A stretch of DNA of 64,000 nucleotides from Pseudevernia furfuracea (Eukaryota; Ascomycota; Lecanoromycetes; Lecanorales; Parmeliaceae): the NCBI GenBank assembly GCA_022315425.1, contig JAIUPT010000042.1, positions 1,612,001-1,676,000 of the forward strand. Reading direction: 5' to 3'. Each line of letters opens with the position of its first letter. Positions within the stretch are counted from its first letter, which is position 1. The notes below the pieces were generated by a model, which did no database searches, was not told where the DNA came from, and was given only the letters and a program-made list of their open reading frames with translations. Positions 43,400-56,237 of this stretch are shown piece after piece. Position numbers and translations under genes: made by a program.

Positions 43400-46095
43400 C
43401 TATTAACATTGATAAATAAAGATATCGTGATTAATATTGCTAAGAGAATCTAACGCTTTAATATCGATACGTATACGTATAAAATTCTTTAATCTTAGAA
43501 TTTTATTAACGCATTAAGAGAAGAAAAATTAATATATACTTTAATAATTATAAATATTTTTGATACGTCGATAAGAAATCATCACGTCGACGAAGCTTAA
43601 GCGAATATATTATAATCGTGAAACGCAGATATCGTCTCAAAATTATTAAAGAAGTTACGTGAATACGAAAACGTATTTTTAATCGAAAAAGTCGATCGAC
43701 TCTCATTACACGAAGAGCGTGATTATATCATTAAAACTATAACGAAATCTTTATTCGATTCACTATATAATTTATCTAACATCGAGTTAACGACATTAAG
43801 AACGTATTTAAACGATATCTTAACGAAGAATTAAATTTAATATTTAACGAGCTTAATTGAATTCTTTATTCTTTTCGTATTAAAAAAGAATAATAATTTA
43901 TGACTATATGTCGACTATCGAGAGTTAAACAAAGTTACGATAAAGAATTGTTATTCTTTATCTTTGATTAATGAGATTTTAAATCCTCTAAATAAAGTTA
44001 AGAAATTCATAAAATTGAATCTTAAGAATATATATTATCGTATTCGAATTCGTAAGAGCAATGAGTGAAAGACTACGTTTCGTACGCGTTATAATTACTT
44101 TGAATATTTGATAATATTATTTGATCTAATCAACGACTCTGCGACCTTTCAGACTTATATTAATAAGTCGTTAACGAGTCTAATTAATAATTTTTGTGTT
44201 ATTTATTTTAATAACATTTTGATTTATTTTAGTTCGTAAGAAGAATATTTAAATTACGTCAAATAGATATTTAAAAGACTAAGACGTTTTAGTCTATATA
44301 TAAGTTTAAAGAAATGTGAGTTCTTTATTACAGAAGTTGAATTTTTAGACTTCGTAATGTTCATCGATAACGTTATAATAAACAAACGTAGAATAAAAGC
44401 AATTCAAGAGTAATCAAGATCTAAGTTCTTTTATAAGATATAAATCTTTTTGAACTTTATAAATTTTTATCGAAGATTCATTTATTATTATTCTTAAATT
44501 GTTAAATTACTTATAAACTTATCAAAGAAAGTATCAAGAAAATTAAGATAGAATCTTTTAACTAATCTATTAAGACGAAGAAGACATTTCTACGACTTTA
44601 TAAAGTCTTTATAAAAGCGTCTCTTTTATATTACTTTGATTTAGAACTTTTTATTAAAATAAAGACGAACGCTTTAAATTTCGATTTAATAGACATTTTA
44701 ACTTAGTTATAAAATAATAATAAGCAATAACACTTAATTATATTTTATTCTCGAAACATGATTTCTGCGAAGCGAAATTACAAGACTCATGGTCAAAAGT
44801 TATTCGTTATCGTAACGATCTTTAAATAGTGACGTTATTATTTGAAAGAGAGTTTTTATTCTATGAAAGTACTTACGAATCATAATAATCTGAAGTACTT
44901 TATAAGATTAATGAGTTTGAATAATCGATAGATCAGATAAACAATAAAATTATTAATGTTTGATTTTTTTATTACGCACAGATTAAAAAAAATAAACTTA
45001 ATCAATACGTTATCAAGACGATCTAATTATAAGAATAAAAATAAGTCGTTAAATCGACTGTTATTAACGTTATAACAGAAATTGACAGATCTAATAAGTC
45101 TTATATTTGTTATTATTCGAATAGCGTATAAGCAAGATAAGAGTTATAAATATACGAAGCGTAGCTCAAACGTTAAGTCTCTCTTTATAATATATAATCT
45201 AGACGTAAATATATAATATAATCTAATAACTAATAATAGAGAAGAAGTAACTATTCAAAAGATAACACTTATAAATTTAATAATAGTCGCAATTCAAGAG
45301 ACTTATCTTAATATTATATATTCTTTAAGATTTAAAGAATCTTTAATTGCGAGAGTAGAGAATTTAAGCGAGATATTTATTTAAAATATATATAACGTAA
45401 CTGTCGCGTAGCTTAACTTTATTATTAAGACTATTAATTATAAATAGCTCGTTTCACGCTTAATAGCTCACATTATAATAATAAGCGAAACGATATATAA
45501 TCTTAATAACAAGTTCATCTTCGAGCTTATTAAAGTACTTCAATTAAAAGATTCTTACGTTTAATAACGAAGAAAAGACGAAGCGCAGAACAAGCGAAAG
45601 AGTAACGTCAAAGCTTAAATATAAAATAATCAAAGACTATTAAAATATAAAGATATGTTATACGTTCTCGAAGAGACTTTCGTTCATGAAGAGTTATTAA
45701 GACGTTATCATAATGATTTCTTAGCGAATTATTTCGATATCGATAAAACACTAAAATTGATAACTAGAAAATATTATTGAAATAGTATTAAGATAGACGT
45801 GAAATTATATATAAATATATATAATGTCTGTTAGAGAATAAAGATAAAGCGATATCGTTCACATAACGAGTTAAATGCGCTTCTTTAATCAAGTCGTTCT
45901 TAAAAGAAAATTATAATAAATTTCATCACGAATCTTTCTTTAAGTCGACGCAAAGATTACGTTTACGATACGATTCTTATAATCGTCGATAAATATATCA
46001 AAATAATAAGATATCTAGTAATTATAAAGAAAATTAATATCTTCGATCTCGAATAGTCATTCATAAAAGAAATCTTTCTTCGATTCGACTTATTA
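43400..46095 (+). pseudogene. gypsy-3c RT, RNase H and integrase (first part)
   Basis: RT block from about 43880 (LNKVTIKNCYSL; NLKNIYYRIRIRKSNEWK; catalytic YFNNILIY at 44204-44215, where Y-x-D-D is expected), the connection domain (FINFYRRFIYYYS), RNase H (44640-45200, FDLIDILT, FYSRNMISAKRNYKTHGQKL), then the integrase H2C2 region (45780-45870, NVC-RIKIKRY) and the start of its core (DYVYDTILIIVDKYIKIIRYLVIIKKINI). Interrupted by element X at 46096 after a conserved Phe-Asp-Leu. Confidence 0.7.
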
Positions 46096-46957
46096 GTATA
46101 TATAAAAGAATAAGATAGGGCTGGGCTAAAAAACCTTAATTTGTATGTGTAGTCAATAATCAAATCGTCAGTCCTACGCTTTTTGGCTAGACCCGCTTTG
46201 TCAGCCCGCTAGGCCTTTCGAGCACCCTCATTACAAAATTTGGTGGTTCCTTTTTGCAACTTCAACCACTCTATTCCCTCTGTATATGATTTCTTTAAAT
46301 TTTCGTAGATTATAGAGCTCAACGTGCGCATTCTAACGCTGTAAGAATTATCAAATTTGGCCTCTTATTGATAAAATAAAGTAAGATTTCAATATCGTTG
46401 CCCGGTCGCTTACTTCTTGATGGTGAGGGATGCGCGGCCCCGAAAAAATTTGTGCGTACAAGTCTTATATTTTGAATAACTTTTTACTTTTCTATTACTT
46501 TTTTGAGATTTTTTTTTTCAATTGTGAAGACTTATTTGCGCTATTCAGAGAATCAAGAATTTTTGAAATCGGTCTTATAGTTATTAATAGATTGTAAGTT
46601 GAAGGTTTTTAGCGTTGACGAACTAGGTGTTCGATATATATTTTAGTAGTGAAATTTTTCCATGTAGTGATAAAATGATAAAACGGTTAAATTTGTAAAT
46701 TTGTAAATTGTAGAATTCGAATCCGAGCTGCGTCAAAAAAAATTAAAAAATAATAAATTAAATTAAATAAATTAAATTAAATCGCAAATCGTATTATAAT
46801 AATCTTAAAAAAAAAGTAGAAAAAAAGCTATTTAAAATATTAATCAAATTTAATATTTTCTAAAAGAGTTTTTTCTTTTTTTTACGACTTAAGTCTTAAG
46901 TTAATTTAGATTAATTTTAATATCGTATCACGAATTTAATTCGTGGGCCTATACTTG
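46096..46957 (+). mobile_element. element X copy 2, uninterrupted
   Basis: 862 bp, non-coding, GTATATATAAAAG...CCTATACTTG, flanked by TTA on both sides (46093-46095, 46958-46960). The gypsy-3c integrase frame joins cleanly across it (FDL-L-KDIIIDRDSVF). The ends are only weakly inverted; the 3-bp TTA duplication fits PIF/Harbinger-type MITEs, though no transposase is seen. Confidence 0.75.
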
Positions 46958-47503
46958 TTAAAAGATATAATTATTGATCGTGATTCTGTATTTATAAATG
47001 CGTTTTGATCGTCAGTCTATTATCAAATAAAGATAAAACGTAGACTAAGCACTATCTTTTATTCTTAAACTAATAATTAAATCGAACGATAAAATTAAAT
47101 CTTAAAACACTATCTTCGAGTTTTTTGTAATAAATAACAAAACGATTAAGCGAATCTCTTGTTTATAGTCGAATATATCTATTAACAAAGTTAATATAAG
47201 ACGTTAAATTCTAATTTATTTTATGCAATGTACAATTATAATCTCGACTTTAAATTAAGAATCGAGAATAATTCTTCTTAAGAGAAGATATTAATAACGA
47301 AAGAATATATAAAATAAATTTATGCGTTACGAAAAGAGCTTACGAAACGTTAATAAAAAGTATTCGAATTATAAGCGAAGATATATAATAAAAAGCATTA
47401 AGCATAATTCTTTCAAAAAGAAGACTTGATGATATTATTAATTAAGAATCTCAAACAAAAACGATCAAATAAGAAGCTTTCGAATAAGATAATTAATTTA
47501 TTT
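46958..47503 (+). pseudogene. gypsy-3c integrase core, second part
   Basis: Continues as KDIIIDRDSVFINAF, YYQIKIKRRLSTIFYS, HYLRVFCNK and FYAMYNYN (the usual GYDPDF-like turn). Broken at 47503 by the non-LTR-like insert. Confidence 0.65.
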
Positions 47504-48861
47504 GATTTGATTTGATTTTTATACTCGTTTCTATCTAAACTGCGAAAGGTAATTACGGGCTACTTCGTAGGCAATGGTTTTCTGCATCATTGTATGCGTA
47601 AGAGAAACCTTTGAGTGTCGTCGTCTAGCGTACGTGTCACTCAGAATAAAAACTTTTACTTTTTGCTTAGGCGCACGCTGCATATCACACTGAGTACTGT
47701 GACATTCAGATCTTGACTGATTGTACGATGAGGACGTTGTCTGCTTCTCGGGTTAATCAAAAAGCCTAATCTGACTGCGTGATACACTGAATCACGACGT
47801 TGCGCGACGGGGTCGCGACTGATATAGTTGTGGCGGCTACACTATATAGAGGGAAGGCGATGTTGAGGTGACATGGCTACGGCTCACCCCGTAGTTAGTC
47901 TGATATTACTGGTCTCGGTGGACGAGGTCGATCTCAGTGATGATGTAAGCCATTCGGGAGACTCGAGGGCTTGCGCTTCTATATTTGCGTTCAACTATCG
48001 AGTGAGAAAGTCGATAGTTGCAGTTGACGTTAGGTTTTAAAACGGGATTTAACGAGAGGGGTAGGATATCGAGATAAAGAATATCGATTACGTATCGTTG
48101 CTGCTTCGGCAGTTGACGTTGTTGACTTAGATTACTGACTCGGGCGAGGATGAGAAGTTCTCGTATTCACGCGTTCGTCTGAAGTCTTGGCGTGATCTCG
48201 CGTTGTGAAAACTCTGCTTAGGGGAGGCAAGGTCCTGAGGAGAGAGTTCGGCGCGCGGTTGATCGATTTCTATGTAGTATTGCTATTCGTTGGGCACGTA
48301 GAGCTAATTCTAGAGAGTGGATTTTATGATGAATATGTCGAGAAGGCTCTGTAGAAGGGTAGATATTATCGTTGAGGGTAAGACGCGATAGGCGTACGAA
48401 CGCACGCGACAGCGAGAGCGAGAGTTGAATATCTTCTTGATATGGACATAATCTGAACTGTTTCGACTTTGTTTTCCGTTGTTTCCGTTGCGTTACATCC
48501 TCGAAGCGAGCACCGTGGAAGAGAAGGTGAATGTCTATGATCCCTTCGGTCATATCGGGGTCACACGCCCTCGCGCAGCTGGTGTGAAGTGGCCAGCTGC
48601 TAATATGCCTTCCATCTCTAGTCACTCGACACTCCTTAGACGCAAAGTGAGCGCGTTGCTGCGAGATTTGTTTTCGTTCGTTCGTTGTTGCTGTTGCTAC
48701 TGCTGGTCTCGCTCGCGTCGCGTCGTCGCACCGTCGCACCGTCCTCACCCCCCTGAGATCACTTGGCTCTGCTACACACTGCAAGCAACGCTGGGCCGTT
48801 GTTTACAGCGGTAGCAGGTTCGTAGCCGGCAGCACGTACAGCTGGATCTCGTTGCCAGCCA
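47504..48861 (-). mobile_element. non-LTR-type insertion with a (CAAAT)n tail
   Basis: 1358 bp flanked by a 13-bp direct repeat AATTAATTTATTT (47491-47503, 48862-48874). On minus it starts TGGCTGGCAACGAGATCC and ends AAAAATCAAATCAAATC: a simple tail plus a long target duplication is the mark of LINE/SINE-type insertion. GC-rich and not eroded. No RT is present, so it is non-autonomous or internally deleted. A 188-codon minus ORF (48218-48784) starting MQCVAEPSDLRGVRTVRRC is Arg-rich and matches no family I know; coding status uncertain. Confidence 0.7.
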
Positions 48862-48874
48862 AATTAATTTATTT

Positions 48875-49235
48875 ATTATTCGAAATGTCGTAGATAAGTA
48901 AGTTTATCGATTAACGCTTTCGTTAATCTATTAAATATATAACATTTTTTATATATTGTTACTGAAACTTTATTATCGTAAAAATAATAATACGATATTA
49001 GTATATATAGTAGCGAAACTAATAAATAACGAAAAGAAATAAGAGATCAAAAAGATCTTGAATAAGCGAAAGCGTAAAAACGAAATAAAATATCTTATTC
49101 GTTGAGTTGAATATTTTTATAAGTACGATTAATAAGTATTAAAGAAAGATATAAAGCATTCGCAGAAGTTACGAGACGTTTTTAAAAAATCAAAGAAACG
49201 AAGACGAAGAGCACGATAAACGTATAAGAGATTAG
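48875..49235 (+). pseudogene. gypsy-3c integrase C-terminus and chromodomain
   Basis: Reads VYRLTLSLIY-IYNIFYILLLKLYYRKNN (the SH3-like barrel end), then ILNKRKRKNEIKYLIR-VEYFYKYD--VLKKDIKHSQKLRD, a classic chromodomain with Trp/Glu positions as stops, followed by a Lys/Arg tail. Confidence 0.7.
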
Positions 49236-49696
49236 ATCTCAAAGAATAACGATTTTAAATTGCTCGAAGATATTATAACAAATAAGAGTGCTTGAAGATC
49301 AAAAAAAATCAAAAAAATGTGTCAAAGATATAGAACGTAATCACATAAAGCAACGCGAAGTATATCTATTATATTTAATTTAAAAATCAGACGTATTAAA
49401 GATATCGACGCGAAGTTAGATTACTTCGTTTTTTTTATTATCTTATTCTTCTTCTTCTCGTCGACATCGATCTCTTTGATAATAATATTTATATTTAATT
49501 TCTTTAACTTTTTAGTCTTAGTCGCGACGAACTCGATGAAAGAGATAACGAAAGACGTCGAAGAAGCGAAGACCTCGTCGAAGAAAAGCGTCGCGAAGAT
49601 GTCGATCTTGTCAGCGAGAGTCTCGTCTTCTTCGTTATTATCGTTATTATCTTCGTTATTATCGACGTTACTATCGTTGTTACTGTTATTATTATC
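49236..49696. other. eroded sequence with an acidic, Asn/Asp-rich minus-strand frame
   Basis: The minus frame (about 49696-49421) starts with Asn/Asp repeats, then LADKIDIFATLFFDEVFASS and a Lys-rich end. It resembles a disordered Gag N-terminus, but the apparent ATG lies inside the C5 LTR, so the real start is missing. It is based on trinucleotide-like runs (ttattatcgttattatc). Confidence 0.35.
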
Positions 49697-49818
49697 TGTC
49701 AAAATTCGAGTCACGTGACATGGTCACGTGATGCGCTAAGGCGTATTCTCATAGTCGCTCTTTACTCTCGTAACATTCTATAGTTAACAACTAAGTGTTC
49801 TATCACCTATTCTTGATA
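49697..49818 (+). repeat. 5' LTR of C5
   Basis: 122-bp form, TGTCAAAATTCGAG...TTGATA. The primer site after it is degraded (gattataagctc). Confidence 0.82.
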
Positions 49819-51356
49819 GATTATAAGCTCGAACTTGCTCGACGACTGTTTCACTTATATTCTATGTCTAATAGTAATCTTTAAGCATCACGAGTTCATC
49901 TAAATGAACGCCGCGACAGCTATGAGACTCTGTTTTTTAATCTTCTTGAGATGAGCATTGCTCTCTACAAAATAATCGTCTTTGAAATTCGAAGGGCTGG
50001 GAGCCCTATCGCAAATCGACTCGCGACATATCGAATCTAATCGAACGCCGAACGCCGAACTCGTTATACGATCGTGCGATCGAATTTCATTAAGATCTCT
50101 GAAACATTGTCAGCTTCCCTGCGTGAAATACGTTAAACACGCTTAACGAGAACATTTTTCTCGCGATATATATCGCTTCAACGTTGATAAAGCGTTTACG
50201 TGAATCGAATTAATTATAACGACTCAAGAGACTGAACTTCAGCATCAAATCGTCTGATCACACTTTAGAATTGATTAGTCATCGACAAATCTTCACTCAG
50301 AGCGCGTATACGCCTATTGAGAATCAAAACAATAAGAATTTCTTATTAAGATAGATCTTTCGATCTTATAAGTTCTCTAAAGAAGAGAGCTGAGACTCAG
50401 TCATCGACAAATCTTCACTTAGAGCGCGTATACGTCTGTTGAAGATTAAAACAATAAGAATTTCTTGTTGAAATAAATCTTTCGACCTTACAAGTTCTCT
50501 GAAGAAGAGGGCTGAGATCCAGTCATCGAATTCTCTTCATCGTCATTCGACTTTATTTTATTATCGAATATAACTTCATCTCACGACGACAGCCATCGAA
50601 GCGACTATTTTAAATTCGAGTTTCTATCGAAGACTCAGTATAAGAAGAACGTTATTTCTCTTCGAAGGTTTACACGTCTTTAGTAATTGTCTTCGATACA
50701 GTCTTAACGAAAATTAGATTAATTTAAATCTTTCTTATCTCTAAGTATCTTTTATCTCAATAACATCGCTCGTATCTATCGAAGATTCAAGTATAAGCAC
50801 TTTTTATTTCTTATATAAGAACTCGAAGATCAGCAGCAAAAGTTATTAGATATCGATAAAATTCTCGAGAACTCTAACGGAGATCAGAGTATCTATTTCA
50901 CTCTCACTACTTTCGCGGACGTTAGTAGTGTCGACTTTCAATTCGAAGTTAGCGAAGACATTCTTAGTGTCTCAAATGATATTAAGTTATTCGATCTTCG
51001 TGTCAAAAGTTCTCTGAATCTCACTTCTTCGACTTCGACTCCTTCGACTTTAAGATCTTCGTTTTTTATCGTCTCAGTCATCTCTCAAGCTGAATCTTTC
51101 GTTTAAATATTATCGTCGTTACTATTCACATCGTACGTGTCGCCCTTAGAAACCTTTTTAGTAATTCTTAACATCTATAATCGACGAAGAATTAAGCGCA
51201 TAAGGCGTCGCAAGAAACATGTCAGCTCTAATAGTTTTAACGACTAACCCCCTCGAAGAGAGAAGCGCTTTCCCCCTAAGCTTTATTATTATTTTGAAGT
51301 TCAATCTAGAGTATCGTCGATGAAAGCAGAATATTAATAATTGATTGATACTTAAT

Positions 51357-52483
51357 AATCTTGTTCTCTTTAATGCGATCATTAGCTATAAAATCTATAT
51401 CGCTATCTTTTATCGTCTCGAAGATAACGATCGCGAACTCGTCGAAGTCGAATTTAACGATAAAGACCCTTAGATTATGCTCGATACTCTAATCAAGAAC
51501 TATTAATCTAAGAATACGAGTCTCTATAGAAAATTAATGCGTTAAATATTCGATCTCACTCTTGAAGAAGAGAGAGTTCGTTAATACGAAAAGAACTTTC
51601 GTAAGATCATCTTTGACATTATCAGTCTTTATAAATCTCTCGTTATTTCGAAGTCTCTGCGAATTTTAATTTTTCTTATGAGACTTAACGACTCTTACGA
51701 CATATTCGAGTTAAATTACACTCAAAATCATGATCTCTTTGAAAACAAGTTCGTTAAGTTTCAAGAGATTATCGTGATTGCCGTGAACGAAGAAGTTAGA
51801 ATCTCCTTCAAAGAAGAAGAATTGATTATATATATTGCTCGTAACGATAAGAACAAAGATAAACAAGCTACTTTTAATAATCTCGACGACTCTAATACTT
51901 TATTAATCGTGAGATCTATTCTTCGTGTAAGATAGCTAATCGCAAATTCAGATATCTCTTTATTAAATGCTGAATCAAGTTCTCTTATCTCAAGTCTGAG
52001 AAATTCATAACGAAAGAGAAAAAGAAGAAGAAGATAAAGATCTTCGACTTCGAGAATAAATTCTTAAGCAACAAGCGTAAGCGCATCGAAGAGACGTCTT
52101 TTAATATCTCTGCTTTAGAGAAGAACGATTATCTTAATATCAATTATATCTTTCTAAAGGAACTAAACTTTATCATATATTATTCGAATATCAACTCGAA
52201 CGACTTCAATATCCTCGATGCGACTGATGATCAAGTCATTAATCTAATCGTCACGAAAGCTCTCGAACATAGTCTTATAGCTGCGAATTTCGTGAATCTC
52301 CTCACTCGAGTCGTCGTAGATTCAGACTGCTCTCGTTATTCTTTCGCGAATCGTTTAACGTTTATTATCTACGAAAAGATCTATTCTCGATCGATCAAGA
52401 GCATCGAGAGAAGCGAAGTGTAGTTTTAAGACTATAACATTATTAGTCTCGACTGTGTGATTAGGAGAGAGTGTGTGATAGTC
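51357..52483 (+). pseudogene. C5 gag and protease remnant
   Basis: Gag core (MRLNDSYDIFELNYTQNHDLFENKFVKFQE at 51678-51935), zinc-finger-like motif with Cys losses near 51920, then the protease stretch VVVDSDCSRYSFANR at about 52310-52360. The frame is cut by the gypsy-1b LTR. The minus ORF at 51158-51382 is a shadow. Confidence 0.7.
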
Positions 52484-52615
52484 TGTTAGGGTAGCAGTAA
52501 AACAATTGTTATCACTGTAGTGGATTCATGTGTTGAGTGTAAGATGGATGATATTACTATGGAGAAGCTGCTACTAATAGTTTATGCTTCATGCTAAGAA
52601 TGTCAAGGCTTGACA
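52484..52615 (-). repeat. 3' LTR of gypsy-1b
   Basis: 132 bp, inverted copy of 2965-3096; a purine tract (gaaaggagcgagacag on minus) abuts its inner side. Confidence 0.75.
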
Positions 52616-52652
52616 TGGCTGTCTCGCTCCTTTCATGTTTATAACAAATGTC

Positions 52653-53130
52653 GGACAAAAGGAAAAAGGCAACGCTCTCGTTGTTAGCCCTCGTTGACAG
52701 AAGATAGCGAAAGACTCAATCGTTCATCCCTTCAGAACTCGGGTCCCAAATTGTCATTTCAACTTCGGGCCGAAATACGACTCCGTTCCGAATTTCTCAT
52801 TTCTTTACAGTCTCAACTTCATCGACTGTGATAAGTCTATTTCATAATTAGCGCGAGATTTAGTTCGATATGATTCGAAACTATCTTGAGTTGACTCGCA
52901 CTTCGAACATTAACGTTTACAAGTTTTTGAACTTTGAGAAAATTATATTAACAATGTCTTCGAAAAGAATACGAGAGTTGCTCGATGTAAAAAAAGAAGA
53001 CGAAGGAATTTCTATTATAAAAAAAAAGAGAAATTTCTGTATATTTCTAAGCGAGGGTGTTGATCTTACGAAAAAATTAGAAGAGAAAGATCAAACGAAA
53101 GCGATCGCTTTTATATCGAAACTTGATTAA
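52653..53130 (+). pseudogene. antisense ORF at the 3' end of gypsy-1b
   Basis: Counterpart of 2450-2935. ATG at 52653 gives MSDKRKKATLSLLALVDRR, then a stop in a former Q codon, then a mostly open frame including 52870-53130 (MIRNYLELTRTSNINVYKF; KRIRELLDVKKEDEGISI). Same reading frame and order as in gypsy-1a, opposite to pol. No known domain. Confidence 0.35.
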
Positions 53131-53501
53131 TTAAAAATGTTTGATAATGCGACGTCAGCAGTACGATTCGCTGAAGTTAAACTTCGATCGATTAATTAGC
53201 TCGATTCACTCGAGATCTTGATCTCAGTGTGATTAATCATTTCGTCTTCGTTATCTCTGAGTTTATCGAAGTTGATTGAGTTAGCGACTTCTTAGATTCT
53301 CAGATCTAGCGTAGACTTCTCGTTATAATAAAATAATCGATTCGAGAGAGATAAAAAGTTCGCATATAAGCGTGCGACGGCATTATCGCCAGATCTCGTC
53401 AAGTCTCGTACGTTCTTGACGTTTATTTTATAAAATTTCTTCATCTCCCTCAGCTGTCCCTCCTTATTCATAACTTCTTATTGACTCATATTTAGAAATA
53501 A

Positions 53502-54594
53502 TTATAGTTTCACTGCTATCTTAAGCAGCGTCGACGCACGTGAAGTTTTGATAATTAGAGATTTTATAATCTCGTGAATCGTCAAAAGAGTCGTCGTTAA
53601 GTATATCACCTTCTCTTTCGCTTGTCTCAGCTGTTGACGCAGTTTTCTTATAATCTCAATGAAAGTATTCTTCTTATTTTCTTCATCTTTCTGCATCTGA
53701 AACATCTGACACATTAAATGTGAGAGCGAGTTTGATATCGATCAACTTTTCGTTTTTCTTCTCGATATACTTGAAACTTTTAGCTTCTGAAAGCTTGAAA
53801 CGCTTAGCAGTGCTAATCTTACGCTTTTCGATGAACTTGAAACTTTCAGCTTCTGAAAGTTTGAGACGCTTGACAGTCAGAGATAACTTGTTAATCTTAT
53901 ATTTGATCTTAAAACTCGTCTCGAATGTATCTGACGAAATAGTCTTTCGATATTCGTAAAATTTTTTCTGAATGTGACATCGATCTTCTTCACCCAAGTC
54001 TGACTTTACGCTTAATCTTTCGTTTTCAATTTTAATAATCTTTTCAGACTCGTTGCTCACTCCTTTCGAATCGAATAGCTAATATATATTATTTGTTATT
54101 AGATAGACTCACTCGTTTCTAATCGTCGAAAACGTTTTCGCGACGCGACCTTTGTTTTTATAATACGATTTAATATATTTCGAAGAAAATATTACTAATC
54201 ACTTCTCGAATCTTTCTCTTGTCGTATAGTCTAAGATAAGAATTATCGTCACTTACGCATCAGAGAGATTCATATTAATTAATGAAAACGAATTTGATAC
54301 GTTCGATTTACTCAGCATTCGATGAGGCAATTCTTCGTCGTAATAAAATGCATTTATGCACGAGTCTCCCTTTTTTTAACGTTTAATTTAAACTTGTTTC
54401 TTTACTGCGAATTCATGAGCTGAGAAGATAAACATGTTAGATATCTTAGTTTCTTTAGATTCGAAGAGAGTTTTTAAAGAGTCGATTTGTGTATCGATAA
54501 ATAAAGATACAATCTTGTTTATGACTTCGTTGAAGAGTGTAGAGTCTTTTATTTTGAAATAAAGTCTTATATCGTTAATCGATATAAATGTCAT
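53502..54594 (-). pseudogene. gypsy-1b post-pol region with coiled coil
   Basis: Minus frames at 54388-54594 (IKDSTLFNEVINKIVSL), 53683-54060 (Lys/Glu/Ser-rich, with a repeated RFKLSEAKSFKYIEK-type motif) and 53502-53714 (KLRQQLRQAKEKVIYLTTTL) match the + strand order at 960-2100. They are probably one broken ORF; a Gag-like role is only suggested by the coiled coil. Confidence 0.4.
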
Positions 54595-54889
54595 TTGTGT
54601 AAAGAAGTGAGTGTTTATAAATCAAAAGATGAGTCGCGGCAAATTGGACTTTACGCGCGCGCGCTAAGCATATGAATAATAAGATAGGTGAGCAAAGAAA
54701 TACTATAAATGTGAAATGTAACAATTAAGAGAAATTATTTTCGATCGCTCGTGTGATATGTCTTCGATAATTTCCGATCGACAGAATCGTTACGTCTCCT
54801 CGATGATTCGTTTAACGTTTATCTCGACGAAGCGCGAAAAGACTAGATCTTTTGCTTCTTTTAACGACTTCTTTTAAAAGATCTTAAAG

Positions 54890-56237
54890 ATCGCTCCCGT
54901 TGTCTTATCTCGTATTTCTTAATTAACTTCATAACATTCTTTAAATCGTCGACATCGTATCAAACGTTATATTCGTTGTCGCAGTTCTTTTACTTGATTA
55001 GATACTAAATTTTGCTTCGAAAAACCTGCTTTTCTAACAGAGTTTCGATTTCGAAGATATTCGTGATGATATCGTCTTTCTCGATCTCTGACATAGCGAT
55101 TATCTGATTGCGCGTGTAGGGATTCTCGTCTTTATTAGATTTCAGCTGTGTTATGAAAATCACAGAGTGTATTTTCATTAACGATAAAAGTTTTAGACGA
55201 TAAGCGAGCTTATTCACCTTCTCAAGAATTTTAAACGATTCGACACGTTGATTATGAAGCTTATAATTAACAAGTTCAGAAATTTTGTAGTTATGATGTA
55301 GACGCAAGTAAATCTTACTTTCTTTGAACAAGCTAATTAACATATGAGATTTATCGTAATATATCTTAATTATAATGTTAACAAAGGCTATGAATTCTTC
55401 GACTTGTTCTTTCTTTAGTTGTCGCAGGCGATTGAAGTCTTTCTTAGATAATTCGATCAAAAGCTCGAGAGTGTCTCGAACGTTGAATTCGTAAAGTATC
55501 TTATTTGATGACACTTCTATAGACTAATTCTTGAAGTTATTAAGACTACTCACAAGGTACGATAACACATATGTTCAGTTAGTTTCAGAATTTGCGATAA
55601 TGAAGTATCGAAGAGCGATCTCTATGATTTAATTCGTACGCTCGAATTATTCGTCGATTTATAAATATCAGATCGTGAAGACGAGAACTTTCATCTCAAG
55701 TTTCTTAAAGATTGTCTGTTAGAATTTTGATATGAATTTGAAATCTCGATCGCTGATGATAATTAGTGAGATATCTTAATTAGACTGAGATAGATTAATT
55801 AGCAGAAGATCGACTTATTTCGCGACGATATAAATCGTTTTTTCTAACATTATTAAGACACGCTTGAAAAACTTGTCTGTTACTGTAAATAAGCAATCGT
55901 ATTCGTTAGCGATTACTAAAAGCGTCACTATGAAGTTCATGATTATGATGTGAAAAGGAATTCCTGACCTGTTAATAGAAATTATGCTCTCGTAAGGTTT
56001 ATGACGCTTGATTTGATTAAGCTCACATTTCGAGCAATGATCTATATAAGTTCGTAAGTGTTTTGTCAAGTGTCTCATGTAGATAGAGCTGACGATTCGA
56101 TTATAAGTTTTATAAAATTCGTCGTGATGCTCATGATTATGCGTTAGCTCAAAGATTTTCTTCTTTAGTGAGTTGAGAATATATAGTCTTTTTCTTTCGT
56201 TATTAAAGTTTGTGTAATAGAGCAATTCGTCTCTCAA
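54890..56237 (-). pseudogene. gypsy-1b integrase and chromodomain
   Basis: Integrase zinc domain at 56237-55990 (HEHHDEFYKTYNRIVSSIY ... HCSKCELNQIKRHKPY, an HHCC finger), core start FHIIIMNFIVTL where IxMDF is expected (Asp now Asn) and FTVTDKFFKR (55815-55960). A degraded stretch follows, then the C-terminal block at 55005-55514 (YLRLHHNYKISELVNYKL, FKILEKVNKLAYRLKL) and the chromodomain start LLEKQVF. Confidence 0.75.

Larger units (their letters stand above)
41464..49435 (+). mobile_element. Ty3/gypsy element gypsy-3c with nested insertions
   Basis: A plus-strand gypsy with Gag, RT, RNase H, integrase and chromodomain in the normal order, split by element X (46096-46957) and by a non-LTR-like insert (47504-48861). 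Its 5' end is broken by C4 (34730-34775 probably belongs to it, since C4 duplicates GTTCG there). A palindrome (gcttaacatacgcatgttaagc) lies near 41492. No matching 3' LTR was recognised. RIP-eroded throughout. Confidence 0.7.
49697..52483 (+). mobile_element. Ty1/copia copy C5, 5' part
   Basis: 5' LTR at 49697-49818 (122-bp form), leader with two tandem 122-bp units (50279-50522), then Gag and protease up to the pre-integrase block, where gypsy-1b inserts after gtgtgatagtc. The rest of C5 is not in the window. RIP-eroded. Confidence 0.82.

Noticed and set aside
48479..48814. Plus-strand 111-codon ORF in the non-LTR-like insert
   Set aside because: Overlaps the longer minus ORF; Arg/Cys/Ser-rich low-complexity reading with no recognisable domain and opposite to the insert's orientation.
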